Shown: in pieces, positions 24,620-33,122 of the stretch
How the letters are laid out: each line of letters opens with the position of its first letter
How positions within the stretch are numbered: the stretch's first letter is position 1
Assembly (NCBI RefSeq): GCF_035440685.1
Contig: NZ_DAORMW010000028.1
DNA length: 64,000 nucleotides
DNA from: Accumulibacter appositus
GTDB taxonomy: Bacteria; Pseudomonadota; Gammaproteobacteria; Burkholderiales; Rhodocyclaceae
Reading direction: 5' to 3' (one strand)
The notes under the pieces: generated by a model
Databases searched by the model: none
What the model saw: only the letters and a program-made list of their open reading frames with translations
Told to the model about the DNA's origin: nothing
Position numbers and translations under genes: made by a program

Positions 24620-26085
24620 TCGCCGCCAGTCTGCAGGTGCTGGCCAGGGCACTGGCCAAGAGAGAAGTGTCGAGCGTCGAGTTGACCCACCTGTACCTCG
24701 ATCGCATCGCCCGTCATAACCCACAGCTCAACGCTTTCATCAGCGTCGACGAAGGCTGCAGCCTGGCTCAGGCGCGCGCCGCCGACGAGCGCCTGGCGAA
24801 GGGCGAGGGCGGTCCGCTGACCGGCATCCCGATCGCCCACAAGGACATTTTCTGCGCCCAGGGCTGGCTGACCACCTGCGGCTCAAGGATGCTGAACAAT
24901 TTTGTCAGCCCCTACGACGCGGCAGTGATCACCCGTTTCAAGGCCGCGGGTGCGGTCCTGCTCGGCAAGACCAACATGGATGAGTTCGCGATGGGTTCGT
25001 CGAACGAGACCTCGTTCTACGGCCCGGTGAGGAACCCCTGGAATGCTGACTGCGTTCCCGGCGGATCTTCCGGAGGCTCGGCCGCGGCCGTCGCCGCGGC
25101 CCTCGCTCCGGCAGCCACCGGCACCGACACCGGCGGCTCGATCCGCCAGCCCGCCGCGCTCTGCAACCTGACCGGGATGAAGCCAACCTATGGCGTCGTC
25201 TCGCGCTACGGCATGATCGCTTTCGCCTCCTCGCTCGACCAGGCCGGTCCGCTGGCCCGTTCGGCCGCGGACTGCGCGCTGCTGCTCAACGCCATGGCCG
25301 GCTTCGACGAACGCGACTCGACCAGCGTCGAACGTCCCGGCGAGGACTACTGCCGCGAAATCGACGCCGCCGCTGGCGACAGACCCCTGGCCGGATTGAA
25401 AATCGGCCTGCCGGTAGAATTCTTCGGCGAAGGCTGTCGCCCGGAAGTGATGCACCTGGTCGAAGCGGCGATTGCCGAGTACCGCAAGCTCGGCGCCGAA
25501 ACGATCTCCGTCAGCCTGCCGAGCATGCAGCTCTCGGTTGCCGCCTACTACGTGATCGCGCCGGCCGAAGCGAGCTCGAATCTGGCGCGCTTCGACGGCG
25601 TGCGCTACGGCTACCGTGCCCCGGAGTACCAGGACCTCAACGACATGTACAGCAAGAGCCGCGCGCAGGGTTTCGGCGCCGAGGTCAAACGGCGCATCCT
25701 GATCGGCACCTACGTCCTCTCGCACGGCTACTACGACGCCTACTATCTGCAGGCACAGCGTATTCGCCGGCTGATTGCCAACGATTTCGCCAAGGCTTTC
25801 GGGCAATGCGACGTGATCATCGGGCCGACCAGCCCGAGTACCGCCTTCAAGCTCGGCGAGAAAGCCGCCGACCCGGTGCAGATGTATCTGTCGGACATCT
25901 ATACCATCGCCGTCAACCTCGCCGGCCTGCCGGCAATTTCGCTTCCCTGCGGCTTCGCTGGCGGCCTGCCGGCGGGCTTGCAACTGATCGGCAACTATTT
26001 CGCCGAGACGCAGCTGCTGAATGTCGCCCACCGCTACCAACAGGTGAGCGACTGGCATGTGCAGCGGCCAGCCGGCTTTGACTGA
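24616..26085 (+). CDS. gatA: Asp-tRNA(Asn)/Glu-tRNA(Gln) amidotransferase subunit GatA
   Basis: Amidase-signature glutaminase that releases ammonia for GatB. The 489-residue protein shows the Ser-cisSer-Lys triad: Lys 76 in IAHKDIFC, Ser 151 in PGGSSGGSAAAVA and Ser 175 in DTGGSIRQPA. Length matches the family. It overlaps gatC by 4 bp and is followed by gatB after 90 bp. Confidence 0.98.
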   Translation: MIAASLQVLARALAKREVSSVELTHLYLDRIARHNPQLNAFISVDEGCSLAQARAADERLAKGEGGPLTGIPIAHKDIFCAQGWLTTCGSRMLNNFVSPYDAAVITRFKAAGAVLLGKTNMDEFAMGSSNETSFYGPVRNPWNADCVPGGSSGGSAAAVAAALAPAATGTDTGGSIRQPAALCNLTGMKPTYGVVSRYGMIAFASSLDQAGPLARSAADCALLLNAMAGFDERDSTSVERPGEDYCREIDAAAGDRPLAGLKIGLPVEFFGEGCRPEVMHLVEAAIAEYRKLGAETISVSLPSMQLSVAAYYVIAPAEASSNLARFDGVRYGYRAPEYQDLNDMYSKSRAQGFGAEVKRRILIGTYVLSHGYYDAYYLQAQRIRRLIANDFAKAFGQCDVIIGPTSPSTAFKLGEKAADPVQMYLSDIYTIAVNLAGLPAISLPCGFAGGLPAGLQLIGNYFAETQLLNVAHRYQQVSDWHVQRPAGFD

Positions 26086-26175
26086 TGCGCGCGCCCGCGC
26101 TCGCAGCAGGCTCTCCCCCCAGCGCCGGTTGGCAGTTTGCCGCGGGCGTCGTTCTTGACGAGTGAGTAAGCAGTG

Positions 26176-27630
26176 ATGAAAGCATGGGAAGTGGTCATCG
26201 GCATCGAGACGCACGCGCAGTTATCGACAACAGCGAAGATCTTCTCGGGCAGCTCGACAGCCTTTGGCGCCGAGCCCAACCTCCAGGCCAATGCCGTCGA
26301 CATCGCCTTGCCGGGCGTCCTGCCGGTACTCAACAAAGGCGCCGTCGAATGCGCGATCCGCTTCGGCCTAGCGGTCGGCGCAGAGATCGCGCCGCGATCG
26401 GTTTTCGCGCGCAAGAACTACTTCTATCCGGACCTTCCCAAGGGTTACCAGATCAGTCAGTATGAACTGCCGGTGGTCATTGGCGGCCAGCTGACGATTG
26501 CGCTGGGAGAGGACGAGCGCGTGGTGAACCTCACCCGTGCCCACCTCGAGGAAGACGCCGGCAAATCTCTGCATGAATGCCCGGGAGCCAACTTCCACGG
26601 CCGCACGGGGATTGATCTTAACCGTGCCGGGACGCCGCTGCTGGAGATCGTCACCGAGCCCGACATGCGATCGTCGGCCGAAGCCGTCGCCTATGCCCGC
26701 GCACTGCATGCGCTGGTGCGCTGGATCGGTATCTGCGACGGCAACATGCAGGAGGGCTCGTTCCGCTGCGACGCCAATGTTTCCGTTCGCCCGGTTGGCC
26801 AGGCCGAATTCGGTACCCGGCGCGAAATCAAGAACCTGAACTCCTTCCGCTTCATGCAGCAGGCGATCGACTACGAAGTACAATGGCAGATCGCGACCCT
26901 CGAAGACGGTGGCAGGATCGAACAGGCAACGGTTCTCTTCGATCCGCAAAGCGGCGAAACACGCGCCATGCGCTCCAAGGAAGACGCCCACGATTACCGC
27001 TACTTCCCGGACCCCGATCTGCTGCCGCTAGTCATCGATCGCCAATGGATCGACGAGATCGCTCGGCAACTGCCAGAACTGCCGGCTGCGCGACGCGACC
27101 GCCTGACCACCGAGTACGGACTCTCAGCCTATGACGCCAAGCTCCTGACCACCTCGCTCGAACTGGCCACCTACTACGAAACAGCCGTCGCCGCGGCCGG
27201 TGCTTCCGGCGCCAAGCCTTGCGCAAACTGGGTGATGGTCGACCTGACCGCTCGTCTGAACAAGGAAGAACTGGACATCAGCCAGTCGCCGGTATCGCCC
27301 GAGCAACTCGGGGGCATGGTCGCGCGCATCGTCGACGGCACCATCTCGACGAATATTGCCCGCAAGGTGTTCGACGCGCTATGCAACGGTGAAGGCAGTT
27401 CCGCCGACCAGATCATCGCCAGCCAGGGTCTGCAGCAGATCACCGACAGCGGCGCGCTGGAAACGCTGATTGACGAACTGCTAGCGGCCAATGCAACCAT
27501 GGTTGCCGAATTCAGGGCCGGCAAGGAAAAAGCCTTCAACGCACTGGTCGGCCAGGCGATGAAGGCCACGCGCGGCAAGGCCAACCCACAACAGGTCAAC
27601 GCGCTGCTACGCAGGAAGCTCGGCGAGTAA
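26176..27630 (+). CDS. gatB: Asp-tRNA(Asn)/Glu-tRNA(Gln) amidotransferase subunit GatB
   Basis: Kinase/amidotransferase subunit that activates the tRNA-bound carboxylate with ATP and amidates it. The 484-residue product begins KAWEVVIGIETHAQLSTTAKIFSG-like, carries SFRCDANVSVRP and REIKNLNSFRFM in the catalytic core, and ends in the helical YqeY-type tail (GQAMKATRGKANPQQVNALL). The ATG at 26176 is preferred; a GTG three bases before it would add one residue. Confidence 0.97.
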   Translation: MKAWEVVIGIETHAQLSTTAKIFSGSSTAFGAEPNLQANAVDIALPGVLPVLNKGAVECAIRFGLAVGAEIAPRSVFARKNYFYPDLPKGYQISQYELPVVIGGQLTIALGEDERVVNLTRAHLEEDAGKSLHECPGANFHGRTGIDLNRAGTPLLEIVTEPDMRSSAEAVAYARALHALVRWIGICDGNMQEGSFRCDANVSVRPVGQAEFGTRREIKNLNSFRFMQQAIDYEVQWQIATLEDGGRIEQATVLFDPQSGETRAMRSKEDAHDYRYFPDPDLLPLVIDRQWIDEIARQLPELPAARRDRLTTEYGLSAYDAKLLTTSLELATYYETAVAAAGASGAKPCANWVMVDLTARLNKEELDISQSPVSPEQLGGMVARIVDGTISTNIARKVFDALCNGEGSSADQIIASQGLQQITDSGALETLIDELLAANATMVAEFRAGKEKAFNALVGQAMKATRGKANPQQVNALLRRKLGE

Positions 27631-27714
27631 CCCTGCAAGCCTTGAGTAGGCGCCGCAGGGCCGCAAACGGGCGCCAGCGCGGCGCGTGTGTGGTCAGGCC
27701 GTGGCGGACGACCC

Positions 27715-28344
27715 TCAGGGCCGTTCGGCGGCGCGCTTGAGAATATCGCGAAAACGACGCAAGTCCTCGTCGTACTTGAGGCCGACGGCTTGCTGATCCT
27801 TGCGCTTGGAGTCGATCACCGACTCCTGTGCCCGGATCTCGTAATCCGCGTCGCGCAAGCCCTTGGCGACTTCGGCCGGCAGACGCCGATTCCTGTAGAA
27901 CTCGGCCTCGTTCTCGAACTTCTTGCGACGTTTGCGTATCTCGGCGATCCGCTCTTCAGCCGCCTTAATGGTCATGTCGAGGTCACCCAGTGCCCGACTA
28001 CGCATCACTTCGATATCTTTCTCGCTGCCGTAGGTATTGAGCAGTGCCTGATCCCTGCGTCTCTGCTCATTCTCGATGCGCTCCCGCTCCGCCCGCCGTC
28101 GAGCTTCGGCCTCTTTCGCAGCGCGCTCCTCGGCGGTCAGCGGCGCCTCGACGACTCTCGAGGTCCTGCCCGATTGGCCAAGCTCGCGATAGGCGCGCCC
28201 ATAGCAGGCCGACGGCAGAATGTCACCGCAAACCTGCTTGCCCGACTCGTCGTCGCAACAGAAAATCCGCGCAGCCGCGAAACTCGAAGCACTTCCCGCC
28301 AGCACCAGTGCGATCAGCAGGCCAACGCTAACTGCTGCGCGCAA
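27715..28344 (-). CDS. Exported coiled-coil protein of unknown function
   Basis: Not assigned to a named family. From a TTG at 28344 (preceded by AGGAG, overlapping pyrE by 17 bp) the product is 209 residues. It has a signal peptide (VGLLIALVLAGSASSFA), then a short Cys motif (IFCCDDESGKQVCGDILPSACYGRAYREL) resembling DUF4124-type N-termini. A long charged helical region (about 75-209, Ala/Glu/Arg-rich) follows and is likely coiled coil. An ATG at 28407 would give 230 residues without a good ribosome-binding site. The overlap suggests cotranslation with pyrE. Probably periplasmic. Confidence 0.75.
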   Translation of the reverse strand: MRAAVSVGLLIALVLAGSASSFAAARIFCCDDESGKQVCGDILPSACYGRAYRELGQSGRTSRVVEAPLTAEERAAKEAEARRRAERERIENEQRRRDQALLNTYGSEKDIEVMRSRALGDLDMTIKAAEERIAEIRKRRKKFENEAEFYRNRRLPAEVAKGLRDADYEIRAQESVIDSKRKDQQAVGLKYDEDLRRFRDILKRAAERP

Positions 28345-28975
28345 CGCCGTACTCCTGCCGATAGCGTGCGACCGCCGTCTCATGCTGTGCGAAATCCGGA
28401 CGCTCATGAAGGAAGGCCAGCAAGTCGTCCAGACTGGCCACGGCGATCACCGGGATAGCGTAATCCCGCTGGACTTCCTGCACCGCCGACAAGCTGCCAC
28501 GGCCACGCTCCATGCGATCAAGGGCGATCACCACTCCGCAGGGCGTAGCCCCCGCCGCACGGATCAGCTCGACCGATTCGCGGACCGAGGTACCGGCAGA
28601 AATGACATCGTCGATGATCAGTACTTGCCCTGCCAACGGCGCACCGACGATGCTGCCCCCTTCGCCGTGATCCTTGGCTTCCTTGCGATTGAACGAAAAA
28701 GGCAGGTTGCGGCCGGCGCGCGCGAGGGCGACGGCAATCACCGCCACCAAAGGAATGCCTTTGTAGGCCGGGCCAAACAAACCATCGCAACGGATACCAC
28801 TGACGCCGATCGCCGTAGCGTAGAATTCGGCCAGCCGGCCGAGCGCCGCGCCGTCGTTGAACAGACCGGCGTTGAAGAAGTACGGAGAAAGCCGCCCGGC
28901 CTTGGTCTTGAACTCACCAAAGCGCAGCACGTCTTTTCCGACCGCAAAGTCAATGAAGTCCTGACGAAAGTCCAT
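28328..28975 (-). CDS. pyrE: Orotate phosphoribosyltransferase
   Basis: Forms orotidine 5'-phosphate from orotate and PRPP in pyrimidine synthesis. The 215-residue product has FGEFKTKAGRLSPYFFNAG, FGPAYKGIPLV, the flexible loop FNRKEAKDHGEGG and the PRPP-binding motif VLIIDDVISAGTS. Divergent from the exonuclease III gene with 44 bp between starts. The downstream exported-protein gene overlaps its 3' end. Confidence 0.97.
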   Translation of the reverse strand: MDFRQDFIDFAVGKDVLRFGEFKTKAGRLSPYFFNAGLFNDGAALGRLAEFYATAIGVSGIRCDGLFGPAYKGIPLVAVIAVALARAGRNLPFSFNRKEAKDHGEGGSIVGAPLAGQVLIIDDVISAGTSVRESVELIRAAGATPCGVVIALDRMERGRGSLSAVQEVQRDYAIPVIAVASLDDLLAFLHERPDFAQHETAVARYRQEYGVARSS

Positions 28976-29019
28976 ACAGCCTTTTCTACGAAACAGGGCC
29001 GTTCCCGGCCCGGTGCCCT

Positions 29020-29817
29020 ATGTTACGCATCATTACCCTGAATCTCAACGGCATTCGCTCGGCCTGGCGCAAGGGACTACTTCCCTGGGCCGCGGCGCAG
29101 AACGCCGACATCATTTGCCTGCAGGAACTGAAGGCCCAGCACCTAGACCTCAGCAAGGAAATGCTGGCCCCTAATGATTTCCATGCCTACTACCGCTGCG
29201 CCGACAAGAAGGGCTACAGCGGCGTCGGGCTGTGGTGCCGGAAAAAGCCCATAGGAGTCAGCGATGTTCTGGGCAGCGCCGAGTTCGACGACGAGGGACG
29301 TTATCTGCGCGCCGATTTCGATGGGCTGTCAGTGGTCTCCCTGTATCAGCCCTCGGGATCCAGCTCCGCGTCACGGCAGGAAGCGAAATACCGCTTCATG
29401 GACCTCATCTACCCGCACCTGCACGAACTCGCGTCGAGTGGACGCGAGATCGTCGTTTGCGCTGACTGGAACATCGCCCATCAGGAAATCGACCTCAAGA
29501 ACTGGCGCAGCAACCGCAAGAACTCGGGGTTTCTGCCCGAAGAACGCGCCTGGGTCAGTCGATTGCTGGACGATGGCGGCTGGCGCGACGTCTACCGGCA
29601 ATTGCACCCGAGCATTGGCGAAGAAGGCTACACTTGGTGGTCAAACCGTGGCCAGGCCTGGGCAAACAATGTCGGTTGGCGACTCGACTACCAGCTCGCC
29701 ACCGCCGCCATCGCGGCAACGGCGAGAAGCGCGGCCGTCTATAAAGAGCAGCGCTTCAGCGATCACGCACCGCTGACCATCGATTACGATTTCGACCTCG
29801 ACCGGCCGGGCGCCTGA
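29020..29817 (+). CDS. exoA: Exodeoxyribonuclease III family AP endonuclease
   Basis: Mg-dependent AP endonuclease/3' exonuclease in base excision repair. The 265-residue product has the EEP-family motifs: ITLNLNGIRSAWRKG, CLQELKAQ (metal-binding Glu), SLYQPSGS, CADWNIAHQEIDLKNW, and the C-terminal LDYQLAT and SDHAPLTIDYD with the catalytic Asp-His. The sequence matches the ExoA/Xth branch with LYQPSG rather than the YVPNG form. It diverges from pyrE. Repair of uracil or abasic sites would link it with the SMUG1-like gene at 31162. Confidence 0.93.
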   Translation: MLRIITLNLNGIRSAWRKGLLPWAAAQNADIICLQELKAQHLDLSKEMLAPNDFHAYYRCADKKGYSGVGLWCRKKPIGVSDVLGSAEFDDEGRYLRADFDGLSVVSLYQPSGSSSASRQEAKYRFMDLIYPHLHELASSGREIVVCADWNIAHQEIDLKNWRSNRKNSGFLPEERAWVSRLLDDGGWRDVYRQLHPSIGEEGYTWWSNRGQAWANNVGWRLDYQLATAAIAATARSAAVYKEQRFSDHAPLTIDYDFDLDRPGA

Positions 29818-30044
29818 CGAGTTCTGCGGCGGTCATGCCCTGACCTCGCGCTGCAGAACAAAGGCTTGCTGCTTGGCGAGCGCGCATTGATCTCGGGCGC
29901 CTAATTCTATAACCTGAAGCACCCATACGCGATCGTGGAGATTGCCCGGAACCCTCTTCGGCCTGTCCTGTCCCGCCTTTCCTTCTACTGCCCGCCGCTG
30001 AACCCTTCCCTTTTTCGCCATCACTTTTTACTGCGAGGTCCACC

Positions 30045-30368
30045 ATGCCCGACGTCACCAGCGAACTTTCCACCGCCAGCAAACAAAAGCTAGTCTCCGA
30101 CATGAAAGTCGTTGTTTCTGACGCGGAAGAGCTTCTTCGTGCCACTGCCGGCGTCGCGGGCGACAAGGTGGGCGAGTTGCGCGAGCGCATTGGCGAGAGG
30201 CTGCGCGACGCCAAGCTGCGTCTGGCCGATGCTGAAGTGGCGCTGGTCGATAAAACCAAGGCTGCGGCACGCGCCACCGACGACTTCGTCCATGAGAACC
30301 CGTGGCGTGCCGTCGGCGTCGCGGCCGTCGTCGGCCTGCTGCTCGGCGCACTCATCAGCCGCCGCTAG
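30045..30368 (+). CDS. ElaB/YqjD/DUF883 family membrane-anchored protein
   Basis: A 107-residue protein with a long amphipathic helix (about 5-80, Asp/Glu/Lys/Arg-rich) and a C-terminal membrane segment after FVHENPWRAVGVAAVVGLLLGALISRR, the DUF883 signature. E. coli YqjD and ElaB bind ribosomes at the inner membrane in stationary phase. The role here is inferred from family only. It is followed at 15 bp by the YqjE-like gene and then a YqjK-like gene. Confidence 0.9.
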   Translation: MPDVTSELSTASKQKLVSDMKVVVSDAEELLRATAGVAGDKVGELRERIGERLRDAKLRLADAEVALVDKTKAAARATDDFVHENPWRAVGVAAVVGLLLGALISRR

Positions 30369-30383
30369 GCATTGCCCCGCGCC

Positions 30384-30800
30384 ATGAGCGACACCACCGG
30401 CGGCGTGAAGGGTGGCGGGGGCCTGTTCGCCGGCACCCGCAACGGTGCGATTGCACTGCTCGGCACCGGGCGGACGCGTCTTGAACTTCTGGGCAATGAA
30501 CTCAAGGAGGAAAAGCTGCGCGCCGTCCGGCTACTGCTCTGGTCGCAGATGCTGGCTTTTTGCGTCGCCCTGGGCACGATCCTGTTGGTCGGTTTGCTAG
30601 TTGTCGTATTCTGGGAGCAGCGAGTCGTCCTCCTGGCCACCACCGGGGTGCTGTTCATTGCCTGCGGCGGTCTTGCCTACATCGCACTGCAACGGAGCAT
30701 GCGCCGACCGGACCATCTTTTCGCAGCCAGCCTGGCGCAGCTCGAAGAGGATCTGCGCCAACTGAAACAAGCAGCCGGCGATGAATCAAGAGCTGATTGA
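30384..30800 (+). CDS. YqjE-like phage-holin-superfamily membrane protein
   Basis: A 138-residue inner-membrane protein with two adjacent membrane helices (about 53-77 and 83-104) between basic and acidic ends. It fits the holin III/YqjE superfamily found next to YqjD-like genes. The ATG at 30384 is preferred over an upstream in-frame ATG at 30372. It overlaps the next gene by 20 bp. Despite the superfamily name there is no phage context here. Confidence 0.82.
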   Translation: MSDTTGGVKGGGGLFAGTRNGAIALLGTGRTRLELLGNELKEEKLRAVRLLLWSQMLAFCVALGTILLVGLLVVVFWEQRVVLLATTGVLFIACGGLAYIALQRSMRRPDHLFAASLAQLEEDLRQLKQAAGDESRAD

Positions 30801-31110
30801 CCTTGCCGTCGAGCGCGGCCGACTTATCGAACGGATCAGCAACCAGCGTCAACTGCTGGCCCGGGACCTGCAACCCCTTGGCGGCGCTCTGCAAACGGCC
30901 GATCGCGCCATGGCGACCGTGCGCACCAGTACCGCCTACGTCAAGCAACACCCGGAAATCATCGCCGTTGGCGTCGCCGTGCTGATCGTCATCAAGCCCG
31001 GCCGCGTCTGGCGCTGGAGCAAACGTGGCTACTTCGCCTGGCGCAGCTTGAACATGCTGCGCAGACAGCTAACCGATCTCGGCGTGCTCGCGCCTCGCCA
31101 GCGACCCTAG
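30781..31110 (+). CDS. YqjK-like small protein
   Basis: A 109-residue protein with an N-terminal charged helix (ELIDLAVERGRLIERISNQRQLLARDL), a hydrophobic stretch (about 59-72, IIAVGVAVLIVIKP) and a basic C-terminus with WRWSKRGYFAWRSLNMLRRQL. This is the pattern of YqjK proteins, the third gene of the yqjD-yqjE-yqjK cluster. Function unknown. Its start lies 20 bp inside the YqjE-like gene, implying coupled translation. Confidence 0.78.
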   Translation: MNQELIDLAVERGRLIERISNQRQLLARDLQPLGGALQTADRAMATVRTSTAYVKQHPEIIAVGVAVLIVIKPGRVWRWSKRGYFAWRSLNMLRRQLTDLGVLAPRQRP

Positions 31111-31161
31111 CCCTAGCCAGCAGCGGGGCGGCGACAGCTGCCCTGCCCGCCCCACACCAGC

Positions 31162-31893
31162 TCACTGCCAGACACCGAGCTCCAGCAACTGCTTGCTGGC
31201 GACCTCGGCCCAGCCGCGGTTGGCCGCCGGACTCGCCGGACTCGGATGCAGCACGCGTCCTATCCCGACGCCCGTCCCGGCCAGGGCTGCGCTCGCCCGC
31301 GCCTCGGCGAAAGCTCCCACGCCGATCACCCATTCCGGCCGCAAGGCGGCGACCAAGGCCTGCAGGTGGCTATCGCAGACCGACCGCAAGGCCGCCGCCT
31401 CGTCTGCGGGCAGCTTGTCCGGGGTGAGATTGCGGCCACGCTCAAAGAAGGCCAGCGGGCAATAGTTGGCGACGAAGTGTTCGGCGAAGAAGCTCTCGGC
31501 GCTACCAAAACGGTCGCGGAACAGTCCCCACAGGCGCCGCCCGCTGACCTCGGAACGGGTGCAGGCAAAGCCTTCGATCGGCCGCCAGGGATTCTCCAGC
31601 GCCGGTGGCTGCACTTCGGCGACGATCCCGAGCCAGTCGCGCACCGCCGCGATCTCGCCGAACGGCACGCCACACTGCACCATCCCGAACGGGCCGGGAT
31701 TCATGCCCAGAAACACCACCCGCCGAGGACCGGCCGCATAGCGACGCAGGTACATCTCGTGCGCCGCCCAGGCGTAAGTCAGCGGATCATAGGTATGGCT
31801 GACTGGCGGCGCGAAGCGCAACGCGGCCAGGCTCGCCGACAACTGCCGGGCGGCAGCAATCAGCCTCTCGGTGACGCCGTCGTCTCGTTCCAC
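31162..31893 (-). CDS. SMUG1-like uracil-DNA glycosylase (UDG family 3)
   Basis: Predicted base excision repair glycosylase removing uracil and oxidised pyrimidines. The 243-residue product (GTG start at 31893, 34 bp inside ampG) carries motif 1 as GMNPGPFGMVQCGVPFGE (63-80), nearly identical to animal SMUG1, where the Cys is Thr. Further matches are EVSGRRLWGLFRD, NYCPLAFF, GRNLTPDKLPA and motif 2 HPSPASPAANRGW (216-228). This is a bacterial family 3 UDG rather than Ung-type (family 1) or family 4. Last gene of the metX-metW-ampG group. The start is less certain than the family. Confidence 0.9.
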   Translation of the reverse strand: MERDDGVTERLIAAARQLSASLAALRFAPPVSHTYDPLTYAWAAHEMYLRRYAAGPRRVVFLGMNPGPFGMVQCGVPFGEIAAVRDWLGIVAEVQPPALENPWRPIEGFACTRSEVSGRRLWGLFRDRFGSAESFFAEHFVANYCPLAFFERGRNLTPDKLPADEAAALRSVCDSHLQALVAALRPEWVIGVGAFAEARASAALAGTGVGIGRVLHPSPASPAANRGWAEVASKQLLELGVWQ

Positions 31894-33122
31894 GGGGCAA
31901 CCTTCAACAACAGCAGCATGCCGGGAAGCGCCAACCCGAAGCACAGAAAAAAGAAACCGACCCAGCCCAGCGACTCGACCAGCGCACCCGCGGTGGCGTT
32001 GATGAAAGTCCGAGGAACGGCCGCCAGGCTGGTAAACAAGGCGAACTGGGTGGCCGTAAACGCCGGGTTGGTGGCGCGCGCGATGAAAGCCGTGAATGCC
32101 GCAGTGCCCAGACCGACGCCCAGATACTCGGCAGCAATGACGCTCGCCAGCGCCAGCCGATCGATGCCATCGATGTTTGTCTGCACGCCGCGCCAGGCCA
32201 ACCAGGCGAAACCTAGAATCGTCGCCATCTGCACCACGCCGAACAGCCACAGCGCGCGGTTGATGCCCAGGCGGACCATCCACAGACCGCCGAGCAGACC
32301 GCCGAATACCGCCGGCCACAAACCGGCGTGTTTGGCGATCACACCTATGTCGGTCATGCTGTAGCCGAGATCGAGGTAGAACGGCGTAGACAGGCTGGTG
32401 GCCAGCGAATCACCAAGTTTGTAGAGGAAGATGAAGCCGAGGACCAGCATCGCCCCCTGCCAACCCTTGCGGCCAATGAACTCGTGAAAGGGTTCGACAA
32501 CCGCTGCGCGCAGGGTCTTCGGTGCCGCTACCGCGAGCGGTTCGTCGACCAGCAGCACCATCACCATCCCGGGCACCATGAAGGCGGCGGTAATCCAGAA
32601 CACCTGCGCCCAGGGAATCAGGTCGGCGAGAATCAGCGACAGCGATCCTGGCACCAGTCCGGCGATCCGGTAAGCGTTGACATGTACGGCATTGCCAAGC
32701 CCGAGCTCGTTGTCGCGGAGAATTTCGCGGCGGAAGGCATCCAGGGCGACATCCTGCGTCGCCGAAAGAAAAGCCAGGGCCACCGACAGCCAGATCACCG
32801 GTGTCAGATCGGTCGACGGCGAGAACCCGCCGAGCAGGCCAATCGACAACAGCAGACCGATCTGCGAGAGCAGCATCCAGCCACGCCGGCGACCAAGTGG
32901 CAGGCGATAGCGATCGAGCAGCGGCGCCCAGAGGAACTTCCAGGTGTAGGGAAACTGGATCAGCGCGAAGAAACCGATGACCTTGAGATCGACCCCGTCG
33001 CTGCGCAGCCAGGCCGGTAGCAGGTTCAGCAAGAGGTAAAGCGGCAGGCCTGAGCTGAAACCGGTGAACACACAGATCATCATCCGCCGCGTAAGCAGCA
33101 GGCGCAGCCACTCAGGCGTCAA
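31860..33122 (-). CDS. ampG: AmpG-like muropeptide permease (MFS)
   Basis: Major facilitator transporter, 420 residues with about twelve membrane helices. It resembles AmpG, which imports anhydro-muropeptides for wall recycling: FTGFSSGLPLYLLLNLLPAWL at the N-terminus, FPYTWKFLWAPLLDRYRLPLGRRRGW after helix 2, then SATQDVALDAFRRE. The start overlaps the metW stop (ATGA). Specificity for muropeptides is inferred from the conserved N-terminal half. It is next to methionine and repair genes, so context adds nothing. Confidence 0.9.
   Translation of the reverse strand: MTPEWLRLLLTRRMMICVFTGFSSGLPLYLLLNLLPAWLRSDGVDLKVIGFFALIQFPYTWKFLWAPLLDRYRLPLGRRRGWMLLSQIGLLLSIGLLGGFSPSTDLTPVIWLSVALAFLSATQDVALDAFRREILRDNELGLGNAVHVNAYRIAGLVPGSLSLILADLIPWAQVFWITAAFMVPGMVMVLLVDEPLAVAAPKTLRAAVVEPFHEFIGRKGWQGAMLVLGFIFLYKLGDSLATSLSTPFYLDLGYSMTDIGVIAKHAGLWPAVFGGLLGGLWMVRLGINRALWLFGVVQMATILGFAWLAWRGVQTNIDGIDRLALASVIAAEYLGVGLGTAAFTAFIARATNPAFTATQFALFTSLAAVPRTFINATAGALVESLGWVGFFFLCFGLALPGMLLLLKVAPWNETTASPRG

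Noticed and set aside
24883..26214. 443-codon minus-strand frame opposite gatA
   Set aside because: Antisense shadow of gatA, whose catalytic triad is intact.
30384..30800. Prophage remnant suggested by the holin-superfamily protein
   Set aside because: The gene sits in a YqjD/E/K-like housekeeping cluster with no phage genes, integrase or att-like repeats nearby.
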